A DNA stretch of 64,000 nucleotides from Roseibium album (GCF_001404515.1 NZ_CXWE01000003.1:1-64000); one strand, 5' to 3'. Positions 40,994-51,445 are shown, numbered from the stretch's first letter. Numbers and translations are program-made. Notes: generated by a model not told the origin, from the letters alone.

Positions 40994-41359
40994 CTACGTC
41001 CCGGACAGTATCAGGAACACCAGTGCCAGGGCGGCAGGTACCAGACGCATTACAAGAATTGAATTTCCTTTGGTCCCCTGGGCACCAATTGCCGCGGTAA
41101 AGACAATCAGCGCAAGTACCACGCCCTGCACCCAGGCTTGGGCAGGCACCGGTAGCCAGAAGCTCAGGCAAAGCCCGACACCTACGGACGCGTTGTAAGA
41201 CGAAAAGCTTCGGCCGAGGAACGCCGTTTTCTCAACCTCTTCACCTGTCAGATCGGTCAGCTTTTCGCAAAGATCCGGCCATTTGAACCATTGCCCATAC
41301 GCAAAGAACAAGTGCCCGCCGATAACGGCCAGCATCAGAAGCCAGTAAATGTAAGTCAT
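40994..41359 (-). CDS. Small membrane protein, DUF1304-like
   Basis: A 121-residue protein with four hydrophobic helices (about 3-20, 56-70, 76-92 and 100-118). The layout, with a short charged loop after helix 1, an Asn in SSYNASVGVGL and a closing RLVPAALALVFLIL, resembles DUF1304 proteins. Similarity is partial, so the family call is tentative. Last gene of the minus-strand run with the LuxR regulator. Confidence 0.6.
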   Translation of the reverse strand: MTYIYWLLMLAVIGGHLFFAYGQWFKWPDLCEKLTDLTGEEVEKTAFLGRSFSSYNASVGVGLCLSFWLPVPAQAWVQGVVLALIVFTAAIGAQGTKGNSILVMRLVPAALALVFLILSGT

Positions 41360-41406
41360 GTTTCAAATCCTTTTGATCTTAAGTTCGCGCCTTTCAATTG
41401 CCTGGG

Positions 41407-42558
41407 TCACCTCGGCGTCAGAAAACTGGCACCGAACCGCATCATCATTCTTACGAACTGCGTGCGGTTGGCGCAGTTCGATTTCGCAAGGATGGACTTT
41501 GTCTGAGCATTGACCGTTGAGACAGACCGGTTGCGACGGTCTGCAATCTCGGGATTGGTCAGGCCTTCCCCGATCGCATCAACCAGCGAAGCTTCGGCGG
41601 ACGTCAGTCCGAAGGCCTGCCGAATTCGGGTCTTGTCGCACATGACCGGCAGGCTCGTGTCCGTACTGCACAGGACAAATCCGCCAAAGAGACCGTTGCC
41701 GATCTCATCCGACTTCTGCAGCGGTGTGATTTCGATGCACAAAGGAGTGTCCGTGTGGCTGAGGATACTTTCCTTGCGGGGACGGCCCCCGAACCTGCCA
41801 TGTTCGCGCCAGTCCGACATGAGACGGTCAAGCTGGCTCTGACCCGACCGGTCCGCAATCCGCAATTGACCGCCCTGGCCGACGCGAAACAGCCGATAGG
41901 TTTCCTGCTGGCGCCTGAACTCCTCGTTGCGCGCAACTATCATGGCACGGCTGTCTAGGACGCAGACACCGATCGCAAGTTCATCAATGGCCGAAAGAAC
42001 CCGCTGATACCGGCTTTGAAGTTGACGAATGGGAATGCTGAGATCCAGCGCTTTGGCGACATGCGGCAGGACTTGCGACAGAAAATGCCGCTCTTTTGCA
42101 TCCAGTGGATTTCTCGCGGCATTCAACTGCACCGAGAAGAGCGAAAGCCAGCGATTGTCCTTGTTCATCACTCCGGCGGCGCGGTGAAATATTCCAAGGC
42201 GCATCAGCTTCTGGACGTGTTCCTGCTGTTTGAGCTCGTCGACGGAAGACGCAAGCAGCGTATCGTCAAGCAGTGCAATCTCGTCGTCATCATGGGTGTG
42301 TTGGCGAATGATCGCCTGATCCCGGGCTTCCATGTCCTGGCACTTCGAGAGATAGACCGAGATCGCATCGGAGGAATAATACCCCGAATGAATCGGTGCG
42401 GTCAGTCGGCGGTCACCTTCGCTGTCCTCCCATTCAAATATGATGCTTCCCTGCGCTCCCACGCGGTCTACAAGCTGATCGAGCGCGGCGCCCCAACGAC
42501 CCGGGTCTGCAACGGCATCGTATATCTTGAGCGTCAGGTCCTGGATCTCGTCAGACAA
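41407..42558 (-). CDS. LuxR family transcriptional regulator
   Basis: DNA-binding regulator of 383 residues with a C-terminal LuxR helix-turn-helix (about 315-375: LTSAEASLVDAIGEGLTNPE, then SVSTVNAQTKSILAK). The N-terminal 300 residues form a sensor region whose second half (about 190-300) looks PAS-like. There is no receiver aspartate or autoinducer-binding signature. The start is TTG at 42558, just after an in-frame stop. It lies downstream of the amidohydrolase gene and probably controls this cluster. Confidence 0.85.
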   Translation of the reverse strand: MSDEIQDLTLKIYDAVADPGRWGAALDQLVDRVGAQGSIIFEWEDSEGDRRLTAPIHSGYYSSDAISVYLSKCQDMEARDQAIIRQHTHDDDEIALLDDTLLASSVDELKQQEHVQKLMRLGIFHRAAGVMNKDNRWLSLFSVQLNAARNPLDAKERHFLSQVLPHVAKALDLSIPIRQLQSRYQRVLSAIDELAIGVCVLDSRAMIVARNEEFRRQQETYRLFRVGQGGQLRIADRSGQSQLDRLMSDWREHGRFGGRPRKESILSHTDTPLCIEITPLQKSDEIGNGLFGGFVLCSTDTSLPVMCDKTRIRQAFGLTSAEASLVDAIGEGLTNPEIADRRNRSVSTVNAQTKSILAKSNCANRTQFVRMMMRFGASFLTPR

Positions 42559-42671
42559 TTCGGTTCAAATCCACTGATTGCAAAACGGCGTCTTGCAACA
42601 GCTTATTCGGTTTGATGACCGGTGTCATAGCCCATCTGGAGGATGAATTTCGGGCGAGACAAGGCGGGCAG

Positions 42672-44303
42672 TCAACTGCTCGCCTCTTCAAACACGGATT
42701 GGCCCCGCCGTATGGTCTGAACGACTGAACAGGCATCCAGGTTATCCGAATGCTCAAGCGGATTTCCGCTCAAGACTGCAAAGTCGGCCAGCTTGCCGGC
42801 CGATATGGATCCCCGTTCGTCTTCCTGAAAGACCTGCCAGGCGGCATCGATCGTATGTGCCTTGAGCGCCGATCTGACTGAAATCCTTTCTTCTTCACCC
42901 AGGGTCCGTCCCGAAGCGGTGCGTCTGTTGACAGCGCACTGTATCAAGTGAAGAGGTCGGGTCGGCGTCACCGAAGCATCATTGTGGATCGTAAAACGCA
43001 CACCGTGACGCTCGGCCGAGGCGGCCGGAGAAATGCGCGCCGCACGATCCGGCCCAAGGAACGTGTCGTGATGCCGGTCCCCCCAATAGTGAATGTGGGC
43101 CGTGAAAAAACTGACGGATACTCCGAGCCGCGCCATGCGTGCCATTTGGTCTTCCCGAAGAACCTGTCCATGGATGACGGTATGGCGATGGTCTTGACGC
43201 GGAAAGTCTTCCAGCGCGGCCTCAATCGCATCCAGAAGATTGTCTGTGCCCGCATCGCCGTTGCAATGACAATGGATCTGGAACCCCATCCGGTGCAGTT
43301 TCCGCACCTGGTTGAACAGCTCCTCGCGCTCCGTATAGGTCATGCCGTACGGAGAATCGGGATTGAACGGCTTGTAATAGGGTTCGCTGAGATAAGCTGT
43401 CTGCAGCTGAAAGGCTCCATCTGTGAACAGCTTGCGCGGGCCAAGCGTAAAGTACCGGTTGTTGCGCCATTGCAGCGCCTCCGGGCCGCTGGAAAGATCC
43501 GGCTCTAGCTCCCCGATCGGAAGCAGAAGAATGTCGATCCCCGGATCTTCACCTTCGGCAAGACTGTTGAAATGCTCAAGCATCTTGCGCGTTGACCAGG
43601 CATTTTGTGCAAGGGTCACGCCTTGGGAAAGATATTCGTCCCGACAGGCGTTGAAGCCGGGCCAGAAGCGTTCGCGATCGATCAGAAAATCGGTATCGCT
43701 CATGACGCCCATGGCCGACAGGCCCTCGATCAGACCGTTGGGTTCACCGGTTTGCAGATCACGTCCGAATCGGCCCCCGGCCGGATCAGGCGTTTCCTTG
43801 CAGACGCCGAGCATATTCAGGACAACGGAATTGGCAGCACCATTATGCCCCGACGCATGGATCACCCAGACAGGGTGTTCGATTGAGACGTCGTCAAGTT
43901 CCGCCCGGGTTGGCATTCTTCTCTCGGCAACGGCTGTGTTGTCGAAGAGCACGCCCATGACCCACTCGCCCTTCGGCGTTGCCGCTGCCCGCTTTGCAAG
44001 TCTTTTCAATGCTGTCTGGATGTCGAGACAGTCGCCCCGAGGTGGCGGAGCAAGATCGACCCTGAAGAGCTGAATAAAACCGGGATCAGGGAAATGCCCG
44101 TGTGGATCGATGAAGGCCGGGATCATCGTCCGCCCCTTGAGATCCACTTCTTCCGCATCCGGTTTCAGTGCTGCTCGCAGTGCCGCCTCCTCTCCAACTG
44201 CCAGAATGCGCTCACCGTCGGTGACGACAGCAGAAGCGATCGGCAGGTCGTCGTCCATCGTCAGGACTGTGCCGTTGAAGTAAAGCGCCTGTGGACTGCT
44301 CAT
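42672..44303 (-). CDS. Amidohydrolase family protein, YtcJ-like
   Basis: Metal-dependent hydrolase of the amidohydrolase superfamily (543 residues), YtcJ/ExoE branch. Metal ligands are visible in IDPHGHFPD (HxH), in IHCHCNGDAG, in HTVIHGQVLR and in FTIHNDASVTP (the catalytic Asp). The YtcJ branch is often annotated as N-substituted formamide deformylase, but specificity is variable. The orphan solute-binding protein gene lies 79 bp upstream on the same strand, suggesting that it hydrolyses an imported amide or peptide-like compound. Confidence 0.88.
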   Translation of the reverse strand: MSSPQALYFNGTVLTMDDDLPIASAVVTDGERILAVGEEAALRAALKPDAEEVDLKGRTMIPAFIDPHGHFPDPGFIQLFRVDLAPPPRGDCLDIQTALKRLAKRAAATPKGEWVMGVLFDNTAVAERRMPTRAELDDVSIEHPVWVIHASGHNGAANSVVLNMLGVCKETPDPAGGRFGRDLQTGEPNGLIEGLSAMGVMSDTDFLIDRERFWPGFNACRDEYLSQGVTLAQNAWSTRKMLEHFNSLAEGEDPGIDILLLPIGELEPDLSSGPEALQWRNNRYFTLGPRKLFTDGAFQLQTAYLSEPYYKPFNPDSPYGMTYTEREELFNQVRKLHRMGFQIHCHCNGDAGTDNLLDAIEAALEDFPRQDHRHTVIHGQVLREDQMARMARLGVSVSFFTAHIHYWGDRHHDTFLGPDRAARISPAASAERHGVRFTIHNDASVTPTRPLHLIQCAVNRRTASGRTLGEEERISVRSALKAHTIDAAWQVFQEDERGSISAGKLADFAVLSGNPLEHSDNLDACSVVQTIRRGQSVFEEASS

Positions 44304-44382
44304 GCACGTTTCCGTAAATCAGATTTGCTTTCGAGCACCGCCGTTTTCACTTTCTTGAACGGCGGTGCTGCACAGCAGCCGG

Positions 44383-45975
44383 TTACGTCATCCACCAGCG
44401 ATCCAGGATCCGCCGGCCGTCGAAGCCGCGCACCCAGGATAGCTCGCCATGGGCGATCTTTTCGGTGCGGGCATGCACTTCATTGGCGAACATCGGTACG
44501 ATGTTTCCACCCTCGTCCCGAAGAATGACCTGCAAGTCGCGATACATTTCCGCGCGCAGATCTTCGTTCAGTTCGGCTCTTGCCTGCACCATCAGTTCGT
44601 TGAAACGCGGATGATCCCATTGCGTATCATTCCAGGCCGCACCGGGTGCGAAACCGGTTGTCAGCATCGTGTCTTCGATCGAATACCCGCCCCAGTAGCT
44701 GGCGCTCCAGGGTTTCTTCATCCAAACGTCAGACCAGTATCCGTCATTCGGCTCGCGAACAACATTGATGTTGATGCCTGCGGGTTTCGCGGAGGACTGG
44801 AACAACACAGCTGCGTCCAGGGCACCGCTATAGGCGGCGTCCGATGCACTCAGGTCGATGGTGATGTTTCCGAGACCGGATTTCTCCATATGATGTTTTG
44901 CACGATCGGGATCGTAGCTGAGCTGCTCGATATCCGTTGCGTGATACCGGTAGGACGGTCCAATCGGGTGATCATTGCCGACCACGCCGTGGCCAAACAG
45001 GATCTTGTCGACCGTTTCCTGCCGATTGATGGCGTATTTGAGAGCCTTGCGCAGTTCCAGGTTGTCGAATGGTGCACGTTTGGTCAGCATCGGGAAGGTG
45101 TAGTGCAAGGGCCCGGTGCCTTCTTCGACAATGATACCCGGCTTGCGGGCCATCAGCGCGAGGGTCTTGAACTCCACACGATCGATACAGTCCACTTCGC
45201 CTGTGATCAGTGCGTTCTGGCGGGCAACCGGATCTGTGATGGAATGAATTTCAACCGAATCCGCATGTGCCGCGCCGTCCTTCCAGTAGTTGGGATTGCG
45301 TTCGAATTTGTACGTCCGGCCGGGTTGTTCGGACGTCAGGACATAGCCGCCCGTTCCGCCTGCTTTCCAGTCGATGCTTCCGTCCTTGGCAGGGTAAATC
45401 CCGAAGGTTGCCTCGTTGAAATTATAAGGGAAATCCGCGCTGCCGGAGGACAGCGTGACGACAACCGTATCGCCGTCCGCACTGATATCCGTCACCGAAG
45501 CCATGACCGGTTTGCCGACAGACTTTGAATCCTCACCTCTGTGATAATTCAGGGAAGCCACGACGTCTTCGGCGGTCATGGTCTTGCCGTTGTGAAATTC
45601 GACCCCGTTCCTCAGCTTGAACGTCCAGACAGTGGCATCAGGAGAAGGACTCCATTCCGTTGCCAGCGAACCGACGAGGTTTCCCTGCGCATCAAGTTCG
45701 GTCAGCGTGTTGGCAACTCCGTATGCGATCACCCATTGAAGGCCGTTGGTAAGTGTTGCCGGGTCAAGTGAATCGGACGTCGCTCCATGCCCCATGGCCA
45801 GCCGCATGTGGCCGCCTTTCTTGGCGGTAGCGGCAAGCGCTCCACCTGACAGGCTCGTACCCAGGCTCAGCGCCGCTCCGACAGCCGCACTGCGTCCCAG
45901 AAACTCACGCCGTGTCATCCGGCCACTTTCCATTTCACTCAGCAGCCACTTTGCATGTTGGTCTCGTGAATTCAT
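44383..45975 (-). CDS. ABC transporter substrate-binding protein, family 5, Tat-exported
   Basis: Periplasmic binding protein of the dipeptide/oligopeptide type (530 residues). A twin-arginine signal (TRREFLG, residues 21-27, then AAVGAALSLGTSLSGGALAA) directs export. The SBP_bac_5 core starts with LDPATLTNGLQW and contains LRNGVEFHNGKTMTAEDVV. No permease or ATPase gene is adjacent, so it must use a distant transporter. First gene of the run leading to the amidohydrolase and LuxR genes. Confidence 0.92.
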   Translation of the reverse strand: MNSRDQHAKWLLSEMESGRMTRREFLGRSAAVGAALSLGTSLSGGALAATAKKGGHMRLAMGHGATSDSLDPATLTNGLQWVIAYGVANTLTELDAQGNLVGSLATEWSPSPDATVWTFKLRNGVEFHNGKTMTAEDVVASLNYHRGEDSKSVGKPVMASVTDISADGDTVVVTLSSGSADFPYNFNEATFGIYPAKDGSIDWKAGGTGGYVLTSEQPGRTYKFERNPNYWKDGAAHADSVEIHSITDPVARQNALITGEVDCIDRVEFKTLALMARKPGIIVEEGTGPLHYTFPMLTKRAPFDNLELRKALKYAINRQETVDKILFGHGVVGNDHPIGPSYRYHATDIEQLSYDPDRAKHHMEKSGLGNITIDLSASDAAYSGALDAAVLFQSSAKPAGININVVREPNDGYWSDVWMKKPWSASYWGGYSIEDTMLTTGFAPGAAWNDTQWDHPRFNELMVQARAELNEDLRAEMYRDLQVILRDEGGNIVPMFANEVHARTEKIAHGELSWVRGFDGRRILDRWWMT

Positions 45976-46122
45976 GTCTCAATCCTCCCGCGGATCACCC
46001 GGTCAATTCCCTATTCGACCGGGAGACTCGACCGAAAAAACAAAAATGAAAACTTCGCGAAGATATGCTTTTATTAGCTAATTGCATCAAAGTAGCTTCT
46101 AACTGCGAAGGATTTGAATCGA

Positions 46123-46926
46123 GTGACGGCTGATTTTTCCAGAAATTTGCGCAGCATATGTGCCGAGCACGGGTCAATCGCCCGTGTCTGTCGTGAAATC
46201 GGCATCAACAGACAACAGTTCAACAGATATCTGAATGGCACCGGTCTGCCTTCAGCCCACAACATGCGCCGCATCGCCAGGCACTTCGATCTGACCGAAG
46301 CCGATCTGTTTTCAAGCCATGAGGAGTTCAATCTCCGCTGTCTGATCGGCAGGCCGAAACAGAGTTCAGGTCCGGCCGACCTCATGACGGCGGCATTCAG
46401 GGATCAGGCAGCAACCCTGCGCCCCTATCTGGGCTTCTACCACGCTCATTTCTGGACACCGACCTGGGACGGAATGATTTTGAAAAGCCTCGTCTGGCTT
46501 CGCGAGATAGACGGCTTTGTCACGACCAGATCGCTTGAACGGATCAAGTCAACCGAAGCCAGTCATTCGCAAAAGTCCCGCTACGAGGGTCTTGTCACCC
46601 GGCGCGGCAACCGGATCTATATCGTTGAACATGAAATGATGCGCGAAGGCAGTATCGTCGAAACGATTTTGACACCCTCATACCGTCAGGAAGTGAAATA
46701 CCTTCGTGGCACCACGATGGGAATTGCCTGGCAGCCCCACATCATGCCCTATGCGTCGCGGTCGATCTGGAAACGGGTTGAGGACAAGGTCAGCATCCGC
46801 GATGCGGTTCGCGCCTGTGGTGCATTTGCTCCGAACAGCAGGCAGATCGAACCTGCAATCAGAGCATTTTTGACGGAAAATCAGGCGCTTGCGAACACTG
46901 CAAACGGGATGAACCTTCTGGTCTAG
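46123..46926 (+). CDS. Helix-turn-helix transcriptional regulator
   Basis: XRE-like regulator of 267 residues. The N-terminal HTH (about 5-60) reads GSIARVCREIGINRQQFNRY with GTGLPSAHNMRRIARHF. The remaining 200 residues are a conserved-looking but unrecognised ligand or effector domain. The GTG at 46123 is chosen for its GAAGGA ribosome binding site ten bases upstream; a TTG at 46114 lies too close to it. It is divergent from the solute-binding protein gene and probably regulates it. Confidence 0.78.
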   Translation: MTADFSRNLRSICAEHGSIARVCREIGINRQQFNRYLNGTGLPSAHNMRRIARHFDLTEADLFSSHEEFNLRCLIGRPKQSSGPADLMTAAFRDQAATLRPYLGFYHAHFWTPTWDGMILKSLVWLREIDGFVTTRSLERIKSTEASHSQKSRYEGLVTRRGNRIYIVEHEMMREGSIVETILTPSYRQEVKYLRGTTMGIAWQPHIMPYASRSIWKRVEDKVSIRDAVRACGAFAPNSRQIEPAIRAFLTENQALANTANGMNLLV

Positions 46927-46993
46927 AGCCAGGTAACCGGAAGGCCGCCCCGACCTTCTATTCCCGCCACACGCCGAACAAGGCAGAAGCGTT

Positions 46994-48001
46994 TCAAGTC
47001 ACGTCAACCCATCCACCACGCTCGGCAGACGCAAAAATCGCATCAAGGATCTTCATGTTCTGCAGCGCGTCTTCGACACCGTAGGTGAGGGTTGTTTCCC
47101 CGCGGATGGCTCGGCCGAAAACATCAGCCAGTTCGGCATACTGGTCACATGGTGCAATCGCTTCCGGCTGAACCGAACCATCGCCAAGCTCCGACCCGTC
47201 ATCAAGCCGCAATTCGGATGCGTCACCTTGAGGCGAATTGAATGGAATGGGGATTTCAAGGCGCTTCTTCGTCCCGACCAACTGAAGCCGCTGGAATGGT
47301 GTCAGCTGCGTCGAAACCGTGAATGTGAGCTGACGTCCCGATCCGAAGTCCATCATGGCGCTTGTAAACCTGTCGGTGCCGAATTCCGGATCGCGGTCGA
47401 TTAACGAAACCACACGTTGCGGTTCGGCTTCAAAGAAGTAACGGCCCGCAAGCATGGTGTAGCAGCCGATATCCATCAGGGCACCACCGCCCATGTCCGC
47501 GCGATTTCGAATGTTGTCCGGGTCGTCGTTGAAAAAGCTGAAGAAGCCCTGGATTGCCTGGAGGTCGCCAAGTTCACCGGAGCGGATGATTTCACGCGCC
47601 CGGATCCATTGCGGATGTGCGCGAACCATGAAGCCTTCCGCTATGAGCCTGTCCTTCGGCAGCGAGAGCAGCGTCGATGCATCTTCCGCACTGAGGGCAA
47701 TCGGCTTCTCGCAAAGCACATGCTTGCCGGCCTCGACTGCCTGGACCGTTACCGGCACATGCATGTGATTGGGCAGCGGATTGTAAATGGCGTCGATGTC
47801 AGGATCGGCAAAAAGCTCTTCATAGGACCCGTAGGCCTTTTCGATACCGAGTTCTCCGGCGATTTCACCCGCCTTGTCGCGATTGCGGGAGGCGATCGCC
47901 GCGACAACGCCGGTCTTCGAAGCCTGTATCCCCGGTATGACCTTTTCCCGGCCGATCTTTGCTGTAGAAACGATCCCCCAGCGGATTTTACTGCCATCCA
48001 T
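46994..48001 (-). CDS. Gfo/Idh/MocA family oxidoreductase
   Basis: NAD(P)-dependent sugar or polyol dehydrogenase-like protein (335 residues). The Rossmann domain starts IRWGIVSTAKIGREKVIPG. The family-wide GKHVLCEKPIAL block holds the catalytic Lys, and the C-terminal alpha/beta domain includes GGGALMDIGCYTM. Substrate unknown. It is not closely tied to its neighbours. Confidence 0.88.
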   Translation of the reverse strand: MDGSKIRWGIVSTAKIGREKVIPGIQASKTGVVAAIASRNRDKAGEIAGELGIEKAYGSYEELFADPDIDAIYNPLPNHMHVPVTVQAVEAGKHVLCEKPIALSAEDASTLLSLPKDRLIAEGFMVRAHPQWIRAREIIRSGELGDLQAIQGFFSFFNDDPDNIRNRADMGGGALMDIGCYTMLAGRYFFEAEPQRVVSLIDRDPEFGTDRFTSAMMDFGSGRQLTFTVSTQLTPFQRLQLVGTKKRLEIPIPFNSPQGDASELRLDDGSELGDGSVQPEAIAPCDQYAELADVFGRAIRGETTLTYGVEDALQNMKILDAIFASAERGGWVDVT

Positions 48002-48045
48002 TGTCTATTTCTCCCGTTACCGAGGCACAATCGTTAGTTGGCATC

Positions 48046-48072
48046 AAAAATCCCGGCCTGCAAGACCGGGAT
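48046..48072 (-). terminator. Rho-independent terminator of ppk2
   Basis: A 7-bp stem (48050-48056 with 48066-48072) is followed on the minus strand by five T residues, 35 bp after the ppk2 stop and before the Gfo/Idh gene. Confidence 0.7.
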
Positions 48073-48106
48073 CTTCAACACGATGGCCTGAGTCTATCAC
48101 AGTTCG

Positions 48107-49018
48107 TCAAAATTTCTGAGGAACATAAAGATGCTCGGGCAGCACCTTGCGTTCGTAGTCCGGATTGAAACGGCGCTCCGGCAGGTTGATCTGCTCGTGT
48201 GGTATTTCCTCGTATGGCATCTGCGACAGAAGATGACTGATGCAATTCAGTCGCGCCTGTTTCTTGTCATTACCCTCGACGATAAACCAGGGTGCCTCGG
48301 GGATATTGGTACGCTCGAAGGTCTCTTCCTTGGCTTTGGTGTAATCTTCCCAGCGAACACGGGATTCCAGGTCCATCGGCGACAGTTTCCACTGTTTCAG
48401 CGGATCGTGAATGCGCATCAGGAAGCGTAGCTGCTGCTCTTCATCCGTGATCGAGAACCAGTATTTGATCAACCGTACTCCGGAGCGGACAATCATGCGT
48501 TCAAATTCCGGCACATCGTTGAAGAACTGCTCGACCTCGTCCTCGGACGCAAAGCCCATCACCCGTTCAACACCGGAACGGTTGTACCAGGACCTGTCGA
48601 ACAGAACCATTTCGCCGGCAGCGGGCAGGTGCGGCACATAACGTTGAAAATACCACTGGCTCTTCTCACGCTCCGTTGGCGCAGGCAAGGCGACGACGCG
48701 GGCAACGCGCGGATTGAGGCGCTGGGTGATCCGCTTGATCACACCGCCCTTGCCGGCGGCGTCCCGGCCTTCAAACACAACAACGATCTTCTCGCCGGTG
48801 TGCTGAACCCAATCCTGCAGTTTGACCAGTTCCGCCTGAAGCCTGAGCAGTTCGTGAAAGTAAGCGTTCCGGTCGATCGGTGACTTGTGCTTTTTCTCGG
48901 AAATGAACTGGAGATCCCTGGCAACCAGAAAGTCATCGATTTCCATTTCCAGTTCTTCGTCGAGAGTATCCGCCCATTCTGCTTCAACCCAGCTCTTTGC
49001 ACTTTCGTCTGTCATCAA
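48107..49018 (-). CDS. ppk2: Polyphosphate kinase 2
   Basis: Uses polyphosphate to phosphorylate nucleoside diphosphates, or the reverse. A one-domain PPK2 of 303 residues with Walker A FEGRDAAGKGG, a lid-like NPRVARVVALPAPTEREKSQW and the Walker B region FDRSWYNRSGVERVMGF. Length and the single domain fit class I PPK2. It is divergent from the TetR gene of the leucine operon. Confidence 0.94.
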   Translation of the reverse strand: MMTDESAKSWVEAEWADTLDEELEMEIDDFLVARDLQFISEKKHKSPIDRNAYFHELLRLQAELVKLQDWVQHTGEKIVVVFEGRDAAGKGGVIKRITQRLNPRVARVVALPAPTEREKSQWYFQRYVPHLPAAGEMVLFDRSWYNRSGVERVMGFASEDEVEQFFNDVPEFERMIVRSGVRLIKYWFSITDEEQQLRFLMRIHDPLKQWKLSPMDLESRVRWEDYTKAKEETFERTNIPEAPWFIVEGNDKKQARLNCISHLLSQMPYEEIPHEQINLPERRFNPDYERKVLPEHLYVPQKF

Positions 49019-49206
49019 TCGATCCCTTTGAACAATCTCAAACCGTTGTCTCTAACCCACACAGAGTGTGAACAACTTAACCATGTAAGTTTTTTGACAG
49101 TCATGCCAATTCGACGAGTTCAACGGCCTTTCATCACATTTTCATCGCCGCAAACAACTTGAAAATGAATGAACGTTCATTTATAGAATGGGCAAGGGAG
49201 GACGCG

Positions 49207-49836
49207 ATGCATACGATCGCCACCAGATCTGCACCCGGATCAAAGGGCCAGGAAACCGCAAAACGTGTGCGCATGGCGGCACTGAAGCGATTTGCAGGTG
49301 CCGGTTACGCTGCGGTTTCCATGCGTGAAATTGCTGCCGATGTCGGGGTTCGGCCAGGCGCCCTCTACAATCATTTCCCGACGAAGCAGGACATTTTGAA
49401 GGATCTGATGCTGACCCATATGGCAGATCTGCTGACTGCCTGGGACACCGCACGGTTCCCGGAGGCGATGGACCCTCTTGAACGCTTTGTACGCTTCCAT
49501 ATCCGCTACCATCTGGAGCGGGCTGATGAGGTGTTCATTTCCTATATGGAACTGCGCAATCTTGAACCGGACAACTTCGAGATCATCGAAGCGGAACGCC
49601 GCCGTTACGAAGCCATCCTGACATCGATCCTGCACGAAGGATCCGCTGCCGGGAGATACAGCGTGGACGATCCGAAAGTCGCGACCAGAGCCATCATCGC
49701 CATGCTGACGGGCATCCCGACCTGGTACCGGGAGGGCGGCCACCTGGGTGAACACGACGTCGAGGACCTCTACCTGACCATGGTGCGCAAGGCCGTTGCA
49801 TCCGAAACCAGAAATTTCCAAACGGAGACCGGATGA
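49207..49836 (+). CDS. TetR/AcrR family transcriptional regulator
   Basis: Repressor-type regulator of 209 residues. The N-terminal HTH (about 20-65) reads [20 protein letters not shown] with [18 protein letters not shown]. The C-terminal TetR_C-like domain should bind an acyl-CoA or related metabolite. The start at ATG 49207 is set by AAGGGAGG six bases upstream; an earlier in-frame ATG at 49159 is weaker. Only one base separates its stop from mccB, so it is cotranscribed with, and probably controls, the leucine degradation operon. Confidence 0.88.
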   Translation: MHTIATRSAPGSKGQETAKRVRMAALKRFAGAGYAAVSMREIAADVGVRPGALYNHFPTKQDILKDLMLTHMADLLTAWDTARFPEAMDPLERFVRFHIRYHLERADEVFISYMELRNLEPDNFEIIEAERRRYEAILTSILHEGSAAGRYSVDDPKVATRAIIAMLTGIPTWYREGGHLGEHDVEDLYLTMVRKAVASETRNFQTETG

Positions 49837-49837
49837 C

Positions 49838-51445
49838 ATGAGCATCCTGAAATCGAATCTGTCGCCGAGAAGCAGTGACTTTACAGCCAACAGGACTGCT
49901 CACGAAGCAGCCATGGAGTCTGTAAAGGAGGCTGCCCGGACAGCCCTCGACGGCGGCGGCGAGAACGCACGTCAGCGTCACGTTTCCCGCGGAAAGATCC
50001 TGCCGCGAGAGCGCGTGTCCCGACTGCTTGATCCGGGCTCTCCGTTCCTCGAAGTCGGCATGCTTGCAGCACACGAAATGTATGACGGGGCCGCCCCGTC
50101 CGCCGGCATGATTGCCGGCATCGGTCGCGTGGAAGGTCAGGAAGTCATGATCCTCGCCAACGACGCCACGGTCAAAGGCGGCACCTACTATCCGATGTCG
50201 GTGAAAAAACACCTTCGCGCGCAGGAAATTGCCTCGGAAAACAATCTGCCTTGCATCTATCTGGTGGATTCGGGCGGTGCCAATCTGCCCAATCAGGACG
50301 AGGTGTTTCCGGACCGGGACCACTTTGGCCGCATCTTCTACAATCAGGCGAACATGTCGGCGAAAGGCATCGCCCAGATCGCCGTTGTCATGGGATCGTG
50401 CACGGCAGGCGGTGCATATGTTCCGGCGATGTCCGACGAGACCATCATCGTCAGGAACCAGGGCACCATTTTCCTGGCTGGCCCACCCCTGGTGAAGGCA
50501 GCGACCGGCGAGGAAGTCACAGCGGAAGATCTCGGCGGCGGCGATGTGCACACGCGCCTGTCCGGTGTTGCCGACCACCTGGCCCGCGACGATGCGCACG
50601 CACTTGCGCTTGCCCGGCGCGCCATCGCCAGCCTGAATCGGACAAAGCCGACGCCGTTGACGCTGCAGACGCCGGAAGATCCGCTATACGACCCGGAGGA
50701 GATTTTCGGCGTCGTCCCGGCGGACCTGAAAACGCCCTACGACATTCGCGAAGTGATTGCCCGGGTGGTCGACGGTTCGCGGTTTGACGAATTCAAGGCG
50801 CGCTACGGCACCACGATCGTTTGCGGCTTTGCCCATATTCACGGCATGCCGGTGGGCATCATCGCCAACAACGGCGTTCTGTTTTCCGAAAGCGCGGTCA
50901 AGGGAGCACATTTTGTCGAGCTGTGCTCGCAGCGGAAAGTCCCGCTTGTGTTCCTGCAGAACATCACCGGCTTCATGGTCGGGCAGAAATATGAAAGCGG
51001 CGGTATCGCCAAGGACGGTGCCAAGCTGGTCACGGCGGTCGCCACCACCTCCGTACCGAAAATCACCATGCTCGTCGGTGGTTCGTTCGGCGCTGGCAAT
51101 TACGGCATGTGTGGCCGGGCCTATTCTCCCCGTTTCTTGTGGACCTGGCCCAATTCGCGCATCTCGGTCATGGGCGGAGAACAGGCCGCCGGTGTTCTGG
51201 CAACCGTCCGACGGGATGGCATCGAGCGCAAGGGAGGCAACTGGTCGACGGAAGACGAACAGGCCTTCAGGCAGCCGATCATCGAACAATTCGAAGAGCA
51301 GGGACACCCCCTCTACGCCACGGCCCGCCTGTGGGACGACGGCATCGTCGATCCGCGCAAGACCCGCGATATTCTCGGCCTTTCTCTTTCGGCTTCGCTG
51401 AACGCTCCGATCGAGGACACCCGGTTTGGTCTCTTCAGGATGTAA
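49838..51445 (+). CDS. mccB: Methylcrotonoyl-CoA carboxylase, carboxyltransferase subunit
   Basis: Beta subunit of 3-methylcrotonyl-CoA carboxylase in leucine breakdown. At 535 residues it has the usual size. The two crotonase-like halves show the acyl-CoA-binding [16 protein letters not shown] and the carboxybiotin side with [15 protein letters not shown] and [15 protein letters not shown]. Methylcrotonyl rather than propionyl or geranyl substrate is inferred from the neighbouring HMG-CoA lyase and methylglutaconyl-CoA hydratase genes. Its TAA stop shares a base with the next ATG (TAATG). Confidence 0.93.
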   Translation: MSILKSNLSPRSSDFTANRTAHEAAMESVKEAARTALDGGGENARQRHVSRGKILPRERVSRLLDPGSPFLEVGMLAAHEMYDGAAPSAGMIAGIGRVEGQEVMILANDATVKGGTYYPMSVKKHLRAQEIASENNLPCIYLVDSGGANLPNQDEVFPDRDHFGRIFYNQANMSAKGIAQIAVVMGSCTAGGAYVPAMSDETIIVRNQGTIFLAGPPLVKAATGEEVTAEDLGGGDVHTRLSGVADHLARDDAHALALARRAIASLNRTKPTPLTLQTPEDPLYDPEEIFGVVPADLKTPYDIREVIARVVDGSRFDEFKARYGTTIVCGFAHIHGMPVGIIANNGVLFSESAVKGAHFVELCSQRKVPLVFLQNITGFMVGQKYESGGIAKDGAKLVTAVATTSVPKITMLVGGSFGAGNYGMCGRAYSPRFLWTWPNSRISVMGGEQAAGVLATVRRDGIERKGGNWSTEDEQAFRQPIIEQFEEQGHPLYATARLWDDGIVDPRKTRDILGLSLSASLNAPIEDTRFGLFRM

